64,000 bases of DNA. Source: Lepeophtheirus salmonis (lineage: Eukaryota > Arthropoda > Copepoda > Siphonostomatoida > Caligidae). A program made the translations under genes and the position numbers. The notes under the pieces are model-generated. The model was not told the DNA's origin. It saw only the letters and a program-made list of their open reading frames with translations, and searched no databases. Positions 24,990 to 36,910 of the stretch are shown here, piece after piece. Where the stretch lies: NCBI RefSeq assembly GCF_016086655.4, contig NC_052134.2, positions 3,596,001 to 3,660,000 on the forward strand. Reading direction: 5' to 3'. The first letter of the stretch is position 1, and every line of letters starts with the position of its first letter.

Positions 24990-26535
24990 TTCGACCCCAT
25001 TATATTGATATAAAAGGTATATTTTCGTCATTTATTTTGTTCTTCATTTATTAACAATATCTCTAATATCCTAACTTTGGAGCTTAAAGACGTCCAATTT
25101 CGTGGTATGGATATAGAAGAAGGACGTAGAATTGAAAAGTATCTCAAAATTCGTTGTTCGTGTTCTCTTGGGCCAATGGATCCATCAGGAAACAAAACTC
25201 ATTGTTTTAATTGGTTTGATTATGAACGTGTTTCTTTTCGGCGAGATCAATGCCTAAAATTTCTTATATTTCTCCACTGAGTCATGAAGCACATGTGTTT
25301 TGACATTTTGATGCCCTGTATAGGGAAGATAAAAAGATGAAATTACCAAATTAATGGATGGAGAGTTTCTTTGACAACTTTTTCTTTCCTCACGGCTATG
25401 GGGAAATATAGAGTTCAGGAACTTTACATTCATCATTTAAAAAATGGGTTCATTCATAAGCAACATAAGTTGACTTGAAATCCATCTAATAACCCGTCAA
25501 TCAAAATGTTAATAAAAGAAGGCAAGGCATTAAAAATTTTCAGGAGAACATAATGATGAATCATGGTATTTTTGTGCCGGGAAGAGTTGCATCTCATTAT
25601 GATCCTAAAGCAGTTTATTTACCAAGTCATTGGAATAGGGAAGTTGTATACAATAAAAATAAACAATCATGTTTGGACCAACGATACGATAATTTTTTAT
25701 TCCTATGAACTTATGTAATAAAAAAAGCCTTTGGCTGATAGGACATTAAATATTAACGACAGTATTATAATAGGAGCACATGCACCATGTCCAAAGTGAA
25801 GCCAGATATTACAATAGGTGGGCTGAATACGCTTTAAAAAATCAAAAATATGTAACGTTATTAACTATGGACTTTTCTGAAGCTAAATCAATTCCTTACT
25901 CGTGAATTAAAAAAAAGAAAGACATATTTCCTTGTTCTTTATAAAATTAACCTTTTTGCTATTGAGAATGAAGAAAAAGGAACATCTAATATATATATTT
26001 TTGATAAGTCTGAGCAGATACATTTTTATCTCATGTTTTCTTGTTCTATAATAATTTTAGGAAATTATTAAGAAAGGCTCAAATGGTGTGGTATATCTCT
26101 TATCTAAAATTTTTAGAATAAGAGGGAAAGTTCTTCTACTTTTAACAATTAATTTCCTTTGCAGAGGCCATAATAATAAGCTTTTGTAGCATACATGGTC
26201 ATTTGTGGTGCATTAGATGAAGTTTCTCTACACTTTCTTGTTGAAAATCATTCAAAGTTTTCGCCAGACCGCAGCTTTGGTGTAATTTTCAAATCTCATT
26301 ATAAACAAAAAAAAAATTGAATGTGTGGAAGATTTAGTAGAAGTTATCGTCAAATCATCTACTGAATTCAATTTTGTATCTTCTAACAAGAGTAGATGCT
26401 CACAAATACAGCGGTATAATTGGCGGACGTTTTTAGAAAATTTATTTCTATCTTTTAGAAGGATTAAAAAACTATCACATATTCATTTTCAAATCTACTC
26501 CTCCTGTAGTTGTATACGTAAAATAATGGTCTGAT
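24990..26535 (+). pseudogene. Relic of a multi-copy transposon-like protein (DUF7869-like)
   Basis: Several frames over 1.5 kb give consecutive pieces of one protein. These are CSCSLGPMDPSGNKTHCFNW, RDQCLKFLIFLH, then a broken region, GRVASHYDPKAVYLPSHWNR, HYNRWAEYALKN, TMDFSEAKSIPYS, and the most telling block ALDEVSLHFLVENHSKFSPD followed by RSFGVIF. The last part is VEDLVEVIVKSST and YNWRTFLENLF. HxKFxPDRxFG, with a downstream YxWxxFLxxxF, is what I recall from large invertebrate families annotated DUF7869, which behave like mobile-element proteins. Many stops and frameshifts make this copy dead. A diverged partial copy is at 43.3 kb. The family name is from memory and needs a profile search. 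Confidence 0.6.
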
Positions 26536-29500
26536 ACTTCAGAAACTCTTTCTGTGAACTTATTAAAACATGGAATTTTGTAGAATGAATTGCCTCTCTT
26601 GATTCCTGAATAGTATATTATTAATGAAAAAAAACCTTATCGGAGGAAAGAATTGAATATTTTTTTTTAAATGTCGTTCCTTTCATTTCTTGTAATGAAA
26701 AGAAACAACATTTTTTTCAATCTAAAAAATGAAACAAACTTCCCTAATTAAGAATTAACAAATATTATTTTTTCTCAACATAAGAATTTCTTGTCTACGT
26801 TGACTTTTTCTCCTATATCCGTCACTTTATCCAAAGATTATTCCCCATGTAATTATTGGGGAGAAGATACTCCTATCAACATTATTGGCTAATTTATTAA
26901 AAGGTCTCACTCAACATTAGGTTAGTTAATTTTATAAATTTTTTAATTCATCCCTTCTTTATTATCAGACTGAGCATGCTATTTTGATTTTACAAGTAAA
27001 TTATTAACCCATTTTGATCCAGAACAAGGACTCTCACATGAATATGCAACTGATGTATTAAAATCACATGCAAAAACAAAAAAGTTTTCATGCGAAGGAT
27101 GTGATTTACACAGTAAATATTTGGAGAAGGAGAAATAAAAATGGGGAACTTGTAAACAATACACGAACAAAATAACCTCGAAAAATCCTGCAAAATATTT
27201 ACATGTACGAAATACAACTGATAACCTCTTGATGTAATTAATGTACATATTATGTAAATATGGGGTTTTTTTTCTTATGCAACGAAATTTTTAATAATTT
27301 ACCATTTGAAAACTATTTCTAGGAATTACTTCTACATTTCGAATTTTCAACAAATTGCATTTGTGCCACCATATCAATGTGTTTATTTTTTGCTCTTCAT
27401 CTACGTATTCTACGTCATTTCTAACTTTGTTAAAAAGTTGTTATCATATTTTCTTCATCACTTAAATATTGTAATAGACGATATTGCTAGAGTATGAGTT
27501 AAATTAGTTTAGAATATTGAAATAACTTGTAAGCTAGTTCAATTTGAAACTATTAGTACATGGAAAATTACCCCTAAATACTCTTCTAACAATACATAAG
27601 ATCTTAATTAATTCATTAACCCAATAATTGATTAATTTATTTTAATTTCATTATTTTTAACAAAAAAATATGAAAAGGAAAATAACATTAAACAATGAAA
27701 ATCAAAGAAAATTATTATTTTTTTATTTAATGAATTATTTATTTACCTAAATCCATTGTGAGGTTAATATTCTAAGGAGATCGTATCAATTCGGGATTTA
27801 ATATTTTTGATGAAGGAATTAAAATGTAAGACAAATTGTACAACTAATTTTTTAATTGTTATTTTTGTTGGGATGCAACAAAACGAAATTTTTAGTACAT
27901 ATTTATGTTATTTATCCTATAAAATATTATATTTAGTTGTTAATAATTATACACCAAAAATTTATTCATTTGTATTTTTGTTTTGTTTTTAAATTTACCT
28001 GTAATTTTTTAATAATCCAAGAATATACCTATAAAGAGATGTGAATAAATCATCCTTATTGAGTATTTAATCTAGGTCAATATAGCTTTATACCAAAAGT
28101 GTGGTTACACCTGAATTATATTGTCATACTAAAAAATAGATAAGGAAATTAAGATAATCATTTAATCAAAAATCTATATTACATACATATTTTGTAATAG
28201 TTCACACGATATAATTCTGTCAATCTAAAATTAACATGCCAACTATTTAATTAAAATGATGACTCAAGTTTGGTCCATTGGTTTGAAGTTTGTTGCTAAC
28301 TTACTAATCAGTACGGATCACTTTTAGTCAAAAGCATGTGACCCTGGAATAAACATTAATAACTAATACCGAAAAGCCATTAGGTATATGAAATATATCT
28401 AAACAACTTGGAATCAAATTTTGGAAAAGATACCAAATACTCTATATGTAAGGCACATCCATATTATTCAAAACAAAATGACTTGGCACAAATTAAATTG
28501 ACGAATTTGAACAATTTTGGTGAACTTACAGATTTTTTACAATTTAATTCAACTCAGATCTAACAAGAGTCAATACTTGTTGTTATTCCATGCATTTATA
28601 ATAAAGTCACCTCCCATTATGTTCAGCTGTACCAACTGTTATAGCTACGTTATTTTTTTAATAAAATTAATTCTAATTTGTACACTCTACGGAAAGTTAA
28701 TTAAAATATTTATATAATAGAAATTCTTGAGCATTGCACGGAGAAAAATAGACTAATATCGACTTAATTTTACGAACAACAACCGTATGTTGCTTTCTTG
28801 TATTTGCCTCACATATGTCCTAGCCAAGACTTACACATAAAAACAATCAAACAGTTCAATAAGACGAGCGCAAAATTATGTAAAATCAATAACATAGCTG
28901 AATCTTATAGTTCGCATTCGACAATGTCAATAGTCTAATCCCAGGAATCACTTCCCATTTTGAGTATTTTCAAAGAAAAGGAAGCATATCTAGCTGCAAA
29001 TGACAAAATTATTGCTCTCAATTTTATTTTATGAATTGGCTCTACAAATTTCAATTTAGGGGTAATAAGATCTTTGACGCTCAAAAGAGCAAGATTTACT
29101 ATCCGATTTTCAGATTTTTTCGTCTTTGCATTGTCTGCAAGCCGAACAAAATGGTTGCTTTTAAGCTCTTGTCATTCCCCCTCCACATTAAGAGAAACAA
29201 ATTCAAGTAAAAAGAAAGTCAAAGGGCACTCGGCCATACCATGCAAAATATTGTTAAAAAACTATTCGATAGGTCAGAAATGAGCATTATCCACAATTAA
29301 TTTTTATTACACATTTCTCTACTTCACTTTGCAAGTGAAAGAAGTCAGTTCCATATTGAATTTAAGTTAATTGTTTATTATAAGGTACACCGTTGTGTTT
29401 GGGGTTCACAACTAACCCTCCCCCACTCCGTTATACGAGAACATTATTCATGCGTTTGTTCTCATTCAAAGGCATTTATTTTCATGAATATGATTTGGCT

Positions 29501-30545
29501 CAAGAATTCCTCCTTCATTTAGTTTCATATTTGATCTAATAAGAGAGGAACATATATTTTATGTAGGAATATTATTGTAATCTATATTCACGCAACCTAA
29601 CCACCTTATTATATTTAGGTTTTTTTAAATAAATGTTATTAACTTAATTAACTATAAATCAATCCAAATCGACCTTTTTTAAAGGCAATTTTTTTTAAAT
29701 TGAAATATAAGGTTTATTCTATAAGTTCAGCGATGATAAAAAGCATTTGAAGAAAAAATAAAAAAGATATTAGCATCTAAGTAAAGTCCTTCCTTTTACT
29801 CGATTTTTTGGTGTTTTTATAGATTTTTTATTAAATATAGGTGATAACGTAATAAATAATTCATTTTTTTAATACTAAAAGGTTTTTATCAATTTATTAT
29901 TTACTTTGATTTTAATACATATCGTTTTTTCATGTCGAAATATGGCACTGAATCTTAGTTATACCCTAAAATTTGATTTTTTTAAAAGGTTTTAAAGACA
30001 AAACCTTCATTAATTTAAGGTTTTAATGGGCATATTCGTGTTCTACGGCTTAAATAGCAATAATAAATGTGGGGTTCAGCCTTCGGGCAAAAATGCTGTT
30101 GCATTGTGTAATTAATAACTATCTCACAACTTACAAATACAGCAATATTTCAATTTGTAAAGATGAAATGTTATTTAAATTGCTAGAGAATACAATGGCG
30201 TCACCCAACAGATGATGTAATTTTAAGGAATACAAGCACTCTTAAGCAATCCATACTGATATTGGCCCCAGCGATAGTGAATCACACCCCTGGCAGATAA
30301 TGTATATTTTTAGTTTGCTCGTGCTTTATTATATAGGATATAGAAGAAAAATCCCCTAGAAATCATAAGAATTTGAGAAAAAAAAATAATATTGTGAGAT
30401 GACTGATGAGCTATCTCTGAATAAAAACTCAGAAAATCCAAAAAAGCCTCAATAACAGAGCTCATCAAAAAGCTTCAATCTAAATGAATATACAATCAAT
30501 TCCAAACACGGGTCAAAAACACGAGCATGCATTCGAATTCCTAAT
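26536..30545. other. No supported gene
   Basis: Very AT-rich 4 kb. A 52-codon open stretch near 26983-27137 (FDFTSKLLTHFDPEQGL; KKFSCEGCDLHSKYL) looks protein-like but matches nothing I know and may be more mobile-element debris. The other open stretches lack motifs. Confidence 0.35.
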
Positions 30546-30548
30546 CAT

Positions 30549-31250
30549 TTGCATGCAAGGTTTGTTCCAGAATTATCTGACAAAGATGTTTGTACAGTAC
30601 GCTTAGAAATAGATGAGTGTATAACGTATATTTGTACAGTCTATCACGATCAATTGTTATTAGTTGAGAATGAAACCCTGTTGCGTCTCATTGAACATTG
30701 TGAACACCTACAAAAACTTCTTTTAATTGCCATGGATTCTAATGTTTGTAATCATCTTTAGGGCAATAAATACATTGACACAAGAGGAGAAATTCTTGAA
30801 AACCAAATCGAGGAACATAACCGTATAGTGTTAAATGAAGAAAATGAACCTACTGCTGTCACTCAAAATTGTTTGTGCGTTGGAAGGCCTCCTAGCTACA
30901 TAAAGAAGGTAGTGAGTGACTTTTTCTTTGAAGTTTGGTGCAACATATACAGGGAAGATCAAAGAATGAAACATTCACATCATATTTTAAAGAAACCATA
31001 ACAAAAGAGTGTCAAATTTTTGCGTCAAAACATGAACTTACTTGTTCAAGCCTACACAGGCCATATCCATTTTTGGCCCATCCGAGCAAATGGAAAAATA
31101 CAAGTACAATGTGCAATATTTGCATGGAAGAACCATAAATTGCAGACCATCTTACTAACAAATGCCTATCGCTCTCATATGAGAGATAACAAGCCATGTA
31201 AGAAGATGATGAAGATCTTTGTATTCATAAACTTATTAAATGTACAAAAA
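30549..31250 (+). pseudogene. Non-LTR retrotransposon endonuclease relic
   Basis: The frame from about 30555 reads ELSDKDVCTVRLEIDECITY, ICTVYHDQ, LIEHCEHLQKLLLIAMDSNV, then after one stop GNKYIDTRGEILENQIEEHN and ENEPTAVT. This follows the apurinic-type endonuclease of arthropod non-LTR elements (patterns CTV.LE......SVY.D, .GTDSNAH..LWG, N.RGE.LE.FI, LN.GN.PTFVT). The Asp-Ser-Asn active-site block survives (AMDSNVCNHL), but the following His is lost. Shortly after, ANGKIQVQ/NTSTMCNICMEEP and TNKCLSL resemble the C-terminal CCHC-like tail, so the reverse transcriptase appears deleted. No poly-A tail or target duplication was located. Confidence 0.6.
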
Positions 31251-31659
31251 TGAAACAAATTATTGATAATAACTATAAAATTAAGTAGGACTTAAGATCA
31301 ATTTCTCCTGTGGTATCACATATACCTCTTTGTGTGGTTGTGTTCTTTGACGTATGAAATATAACCATTGTTAATATCAGATATTTGTTATATATATTTA
31401 TTTTTGTTATTGAGATATTCCACGTCCCTACCTTTCTGAAGATCCAGTCCAGCAGACCCTAGACTTGTCATTGCATCATATTTAGCACCTATATAACCCT
31501 ATGATACCCTTTGAACATAACCAAAGACACTTTGTTATACATGTTTAGGTAATTTATATTTTTTCTGATTCATTTTTTGAAAACTACAATAACGAATTCC
31601 AAAAATTACTATAAACCCTTTTGGATCCTGCCAATATCGAAGTAATCAAAATCTTTTTT
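31251..31659. other. No gene recognised
   Basis: AT-rich flank between the retroelement relic and the left arm of the peroxidase inverted repeat. Confidence 0.4.
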
Positions 31660-31798
31660 ATATACCAAACTTAGAGAATCAAGTTTTCTAAACAAAAAAA
31701 GTGATTTTCATTCAGCTCTTTATAGATAAACACTTTTAGGATCATTTCAGTATTGTATATTAAAAAAAAACACATTTGAAATAGAATGCTTAGTATTA

Positions 31799-31804
31799 TT
31801 TATT
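31799..31804 (-). other. Polyadenylation signal of the minus-strand peroxidase
   Basis: TTTATT on the + strand reads AATAAA, 37 bp after the stop codon. It is conserved in the inverted copy. Confidence 0.6.
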
Positions 31805-31840
31805 TATGCAATAGCTTAACCATTAACATTTCATTAAGGA

Positions 31841-33153
31841 TTATTTATTTTTCCGAACATTTTTAAGATTATCAGAAGTCTTTTCGATGATACGAGAATA
31901 TAATCTTTCAATGTGTTTGGTCCAACTAAAAGGAAGAGGATTATAAGGAATAAGAAAATCTATTCAGAAAGTATGTAATATGTTTTACTCACTTTTTAAT
32001 ATCGTTGGCATAGCGCTTGAACATTCCAGCAGTTGAGGCCTTGTTACAGTCATAGTAGGTGCAACTTGATTCTCCCGTCTTAGTTGACTCAACCTGAATA
32101 TCTCTAAAGAGAGTCATATCAATGGGAAGAGCAAAGCCCTTGAACTCTCCAGTCCTCCAAAAGAAAAGCTTGTTTGGTGCTCCAGACAATTCGGGATCAA
32201 TGTACTGATGAAATAATGATAGAAAAATTAAAGATCTGACCTCAGTGCTCACTCACTCACTCACCTCTTGAACCCAACAATGATTTGGATCTGAGATTTT
32301 TTTATAGTAAAAGTTACTCAAACCATCTTTGTTATCGTTTTCCCATGCTCTATTAAAGGGGCTACCCGCTTTTCCCAATGTATGTAATCCCATTATGGCA
32401 ACAACCTCATTAGGTTTGAATCTATGTAGACATTCATCCAAAGGGCAATAGAAACATAAAAATGTTAAATTAAAATTATTGACTTACCCGAAGGTTTCTT
32501 TGAACCAAGGCATTAAAGTGTCAGAAGTATCAAATGGAGAGGGAATAACCATATTTTGAGAATGTCTTGGACTAGTGGAACAATCTGTGCGACCAAATTT
32601 GAAACGAATGTTCACTTTTGGAGTCTTGCAGCTTTGGATTTTTATATTGGATATTATTTTAGTACCTACATAATCGGTCTTTATTTTTCATAGATACCTT
32701 TCTTCCTGACATCTTTCATTGTTAATATCAACCGACATTTCAAAAGCTGCTTTGGAAGCAAGTGCCCATAAATCAGCTCTACTAATTGAATCTCTATAAC
32801 TTTCATATACAGGCTCAAGTGAATTGAGTGTTCGTTCGATTCCTACATTTGCAGGATGATCCAAATTCAAACAAGCGTCACATCCATCAGCACAGTCGTG
32901 AAATACCATGCGAACAATTCCAGGGATCAAAAATTTGACCTATATGTACAATGTTCATAGGTGGGAAAATGAAGGGTTATATTGATTCTTTACAAGAGAG
33001 ACGTGAAAAAGAGCTTACTCCATCTTCTTCCGCTGATCCAATGGTACTTTTCAAGTCCTCCAAGATTGTATCCACAGTAGATTTATCCAATGCATGGATA
33101 AATTTGGGTATAAAGCAAAGGGTGATCAAAAGTGAGGTTATAACTAATTTCAT
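31841..33153 (-). CDS. Secreted plant/ascorbate-type haem peroxidase, copy 1
   Basis: Six exons on the minus strand: 33019-33153, 32698-32939, 32488-32631, 32265-32421, 31993-32204 and 31841-31925. All introns are GT-AG with agreeing phases, giving 324 aa. The start is the ATG opening a signal peptide (MKLVITSLLITLCFIPKF, cut near residue 21). The distal haem side is R55..FHDC (His59). The proximal side is GLHTLG (His187), with Asp255 in LPIDM. The plant-peroxidase superfamily uses these residues to bind haem and cleave hydrogen peroxide. The FHDCADGCDAC form resembles the secreted ascorbate-peroxidase-like proteins I recall from cnidarians and molluscs, not the animal peroxidasin type. Copy 1 differs from copy 2 at only two residues that I found (Thr29 for Lys, Asn319 for His). 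The substrate is unknown. No break is seen, so the copy should be functional. Confidence 0.9.
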
Positions 33154-33193
33154 TGTTGTTCATTCAATGATGCTTCTAAGGGAGTTGATTGCA

Positions 33194-33202
33194 TTTTTTA
33201 TA
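33194..33202 (-). promoter_or_regulatory. TATA box of the minus-strand peroxidase
   Basis: Reads TATAAAAAA on the minus strand, about 41 bp before the start codon. It is conserved in the other arm. A start site roughly 30 bp downstream would leave a 5' leader of only 10-20 nt. Confidence 0.5.
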
Positions 33203-33390
33203 GGAGGCTAGTGTTAGGAAAAGGTGTGGATATATTCCATTAAAGAGGGAAAATAGAGCTGACATAATTACTTAAGTAGTTACTTTACATACATATGACT
33301 TATGTATGTTTTTGACTAATTGATTATTGATTCCCAATTAACAAAGTAAAATGATGTCGGATGAAAAAGATTATGAGTACTTTTTTTGTC

Positions 33391-34234
33391 TATTTTTTAT
33401 ATGAAAATTTAACAAAATAGTTTTCATTTTTTAGTTAAAGATTTTGAATATAACGTCATTAGTAGGGCAAAAAATGGAACCTGAACTAATAACTCTACGT
33501 AATATTCTTCTAAACTTGAATTTTTGGAAATTTTTTCATGACTCATAATAATTACTTGGTGCAATTTGTCCTTTACTTCTATGTTGCAAATCTGAAGAGA
33601 TATCTCAAATATTATCTTTCATATTTGTCTCCAGTACTATCATGATCTTCTTTCCAATAACTCATTTCTACACAAATGAGTTTAAGTCTAATATAAGAAA
33701 AATAGTTTTTTTATTTTGTTAACTCTAATTATGCTCTAATATAAAAGGAGCCTTAAGAAAGGTGGGTGCTATACGCAGTATACGAACAGCTTCCACATAA
33801 TTATTATCATTTATGTTAATGCCAGATTATATGTAGTCCTTTAAAACTAATTTTTATAAACAGTGAATTCGACATTATAGGAGAAAAAAAAGAAAAAGTA
33901 CTTTTAAAAAAGCAACTAATTTCACCTAGAAATTACATTTACCTTGCTAAATATGGTTAATCAAAGCTTTAAAATTTGCTTCTAATAATCCCGTTCTACA
34001 CTTTTAGCTTTAAAAACATTTCTCTAAATTTGAATTGTCAAAGACTAATCAAAGTTCAAACTTATTTTTCATGATCCAATAAAAATATGGAAAATTCGAC
34101 ATAAGATATCGATTTTCTCAAAACGCCCAGATTATTTCTTTTTTAATTTTCAAAATCGATAAATATAGACATCTAGGAATACTAAACAGCCTTCAAAAAA
34201 TTTGGGAACGATTCATGTTTTTACATTCGTGATA
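33391..34234. other. No gene recognised
   Basis: AT-rich spacer between the inverted-repeat arm and the nested transposon block. Confidence 0.4.
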
Positions 34235-35014
34235 TGGTACATGAGCTGAAAATTTCTGGGATTAATACATAGATGACGCTATTTTTATAACTAGGTTTCA
34301 GTTATTATCAAGTTATAAAAGACTGTCAAAAAGGCTGGGATAAAGGCTGTCAAAATGTTATCGCAATCTGTTTTTTTTTTTTGTTTTTTTAGTTTTCGAG
34401 TTATTGCAATACCACTTATATTGTTTCCAAAACAGTGGATCAAAAACAATTTCGTTTTTTTAATTTTACACTGCTAATTGATGAGAAAATTCAATCGAAA
34501 CAATGGCTTGAAAAGTGTAGTGGGCACTCTACTCCTTTAGAAACAGCAATTAAACGTTGGCTTACTCACTTCAAACGTAGTGGTAGAGACACCAATCATA
34601 AGGAACGCAGTGGACAGCCAAAGAAGGCGTTAACAGCCGAAAATATTAAAAAAAAATCCACAAAATGGTTTTGAATGATTGGAAAGTGAGGTTGTGTGAG
34701 TTAGCTGACATCGTAAATATATCAAAAGAACGTGCTGTCTTTATATTTCAGAAGTAATGTCCATGAGAAAGCTCTGTTCAAAGTGTGTGCCGCATTTGCT
34801 CACTTTTGGCCAAAAACAAAAACGTGCTGATGATTCTGAGCAGTGTTTGGCCATGATTAAGCAAATGGGAATTTTTGCGTCAGTATGTGACAATGGTCTT
34901 AACAAGCTCAATCACTTAACTCCGGAATCAAAACGATCATCATCAGAGTAGACTATAACTAATGAACCTCCTCAAAATCTCCTGAATGCACAAGAATCAG
35001 CTGGAAAGGTAATT

Positions 35015-36396
35015 CAGGGGCGTCTGCAGGATTATACAGGGTGTCCACGATCAATTGGAATTATCTTAAAATTCAACCTGCTTGATAAAAATGGAATTTG
35101 GAGTGTATCTGTTAATATGAAAAAGTTAGACATGATATTAAACAATAAATTTATTCAACTTGTCTTCCCTCAGCAGCCACCATCTTCTCCATCCTGCACC
35201 TAAAGGATTTGCATGCCTTGATGACTTCCGCGGAATCGACAGCATTCCACTCCCTCGTAATGGAGCCCTTTAGGGTCACGATGCTCTTGTGGCTGACCTT
35301 GCACACCTCCCTCTCCAACTTCCCCTACCAGTAGTAATCACACAGATTGAGGTCGGGTGAGTTGGAGGGCCAGGTGTTGTGATCCCAGAAAGTGATGTCG
35401 TGGGAGTTGAAGAGGTTAGTGGTCCACATGGCGATGTGTGCAGGTGCTGAGTCTTGTTGGAATATGAACTCCCTCCCAGCGGCCGTATCCTTCATCCAGG
35501 GGATGACAAACTCCTCCATGACTTCGCAGTTCCTTATCGCGTTAACCCTTTCCTTGGGATTGAAGAAGAAAGGAGGCATCACATCATCAGTGCTGCAGAT
35601 GACACCCAGGGTCATCACGGAGGCCGGGAACTTTGTGGTGAAGACCGCAGGGACCTCACCTGTCATTCTGGACGTTGTAGCTTCTGTTGACAGTCCAGTT
35701 CTTCTCGTCGGAGAAGAAAGTGATTCTTCAGGTTATTGAGGAGACGCTTACCGTTGGTGAGCCTGGTGGCCTTCATGGATGCCGTGACGATGTGTTGTTT
35801 GGCCATTCGGTATGACCTTTACCCGAGGTCTTCATTCACAGCCTTGGAGACCAACTGCTTGCTCACTCCACGGTTCTTGGCCAACCTGGACAAGGAAGTC
35901 CCCGGCGAAGCCTTAATGGACTTCCGGAGGCGTGTGCAGATTCGATCACTTCTCATGCTGTGGGCCTTGCGGCAGACCTTCCCCTCAACCTCCCAGGTGT
36001 TGAAGACCCTGTACACCGTGGTCTTGGGGTAGATAAGAAGCTTGTAGATAGCAGAGGCCTTGTGTCCCGCGCGAGCCAATTTGAGGATGGCGTCTCTCCT
36101 TGCTTGTTCCATGATGACTATTGTTTGTAGTCAAAACAATTGTGGTGGAAGTTCATACAACCATTTATATTAGTATGATTTAACCCCTAATATCCACATT
36201 ATGGATCTGGATGAAGTTTAATGTAGTTCCAATTTATCGTGGACATCCTGTATACATTGTTTTTAATTTCAAAAATTAAAATTCTTACTCTGCTGTATAA
36301 TTTGCCCGAAGTACTTTTTTAATAAAAAAACAGTTAAAATATTTCAACATGGGGGCTACACCCCCTAAAAGCCTCCTCCCGCTGCGGACGCCCCTG
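35015..36396. mobile_element. MITE inserted in the Mos1-like mariner and itself interrupted
   Basis: Terminal inverted repeats are CAGGGGCGTCTGCAGG at 35015-35030 and, reverse-complemented from 36396, CAGGGGCGTCCGCAGCGG. Removing the inner mariner leaves about 166 bp with no coding sequence, including the inner inverted words GGGGGCTACACCCCCTAAAA. The ends look hAT-like, but the flanks (AGGTAATT, TTATGGTC) do not give a clean 8-bp duplication. Confidence 0.75.
35037..36250 (-). mobile_element. Mariner-like element, nearly intact transposase, innermost of nest
   Basis: A 1214-bp element with 24-bp inverted ends (CAGGGTGTCCACGATCAATT left; CAGGATGTCCACGATAAATT right after reverse complement) flanked by TA duplications. 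The transposase runs on the minus strand from ATG at 36112 to TAA at 35151. It has N-terminal helix-turn-helix MEQARRDAILKLARAGHKAS, a second DNA-binding part RICTRLRKSIKASPGTSLSR, first catalytic block FFSDEKNWTVN, second QQDSAPAHIA, third WPSNSPDLNLCDYYW, and tail KSFRCRMEKMVAAEGR. I count two in-frame stops (after NEDLG and after CDYYW) and a frame change near 35690-35800. It is therefore a young but disabled copy, and the youngest of the three nested elements by position. Confidence 0.9.
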
Positions 36397-36910
36397 TTAT
36401 GGTCTCATTATTTTGTGATGTGCATGTTGTAATACTGAAAGACTACCTTAAGAAGGGAAATACTCTCAACAGTCAATATTATATAGCGTTATTTGAGCAT
36501 TTGAAGCGCGAAATCACGGAAAAACGACTCCATTTGGAGAAAAAGAATATGCTGCGCCATGTTACAAGTCAATCAAAGCCATGTCAAAACAAAATGAATT
36601 AGATTTTGAATTGCTTCCCCCATCCACCTTACTCTCCATATTTGGCTTCCAGCGACTATTGGCTATTCACAGACCTAAAAAATGCTTGGCAGTAAGAAAT
36701 TTCGCTCAAATAAAGAGGTTATCGCTGAAACTGATGACTATATTGAGGCAGAAGATGAAGCGTTTTATAAATGTGGCATTGAAATGTTGGAGCGGGGATG
36801 GAATGATTGTATTGCTTTTGATAGAGATTATATTGATGAATAAAGCCCATTTTATGGGGGAAAAATTGTGTTTTCTTTATTAAGATCGATACTTTTTAGG
36901 TCATGTGTGA

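Larger units (their letters stand above)
31660..33390. repeat. Left arm of large inverted duplication
   Basis: Reverse complement of 48605-50325. It covers the whole peroxidase gene, about 230 bp of upstream sequence and about 180 bp of downstream sequence. Identity is near complete from intron 2 to exon 6, about 5% divergent upstream of exon 1, and falls away with indels beyond the 3' end. Spacer length to the other arm is about 15.2 kb. Confidence 0.9.
34235..36910 (+). mobile_element. Mos1-like mariner split by a nested insertion
   Basis: Two halves of one mariner transposase flank a 1.38-kb insertion. The left half (from about 34435) reads KTVDQKQ-like N-terminus, IQSKQWLEKCSGHSTPLETA, IKRWLTHFKRSGRDTNHKER and SGQPKKALT, and ends LNAQESAGKV at 35010. 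The right half resumes at 36400 with MVSLFCDVHVVILKDYLKKG and NSQYYIALFEHL, then in another frame a PHPPYSPYLASSDYWL-like segment and VIAETDDYIEAEDEAFYKCG. Imperfect terminal repeats start at 34235 (TGGTACATGAGCTGAAAA) and end at 36910 (reverse complement TCACACATGACCTAAAAA), next to TA. Without the insertion the element is about 1.3 kb, the normal mariner length. Several stops and frameshifts are present, so it is inactive. Confidence 0.85.

Noticed and set aside
29074..29283. 69-codon + strand open frame with basic C-terminus
   Set aside because: No homology recognised, no signal peptide, no splice or polyadenylation support.
32951..33211. 86-codon + strand frame over peroxidase exon 1, repeated at 48781-49041
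   Set aside because: Antisense of the signal-peptide exon and promoter; conserved only because the arms are copies.
35392..35739. Open frames on the + strand opposite the 35-kb mariner
   Set aside because: They are antisense shadows of the transposase coding strand; no independent motif.
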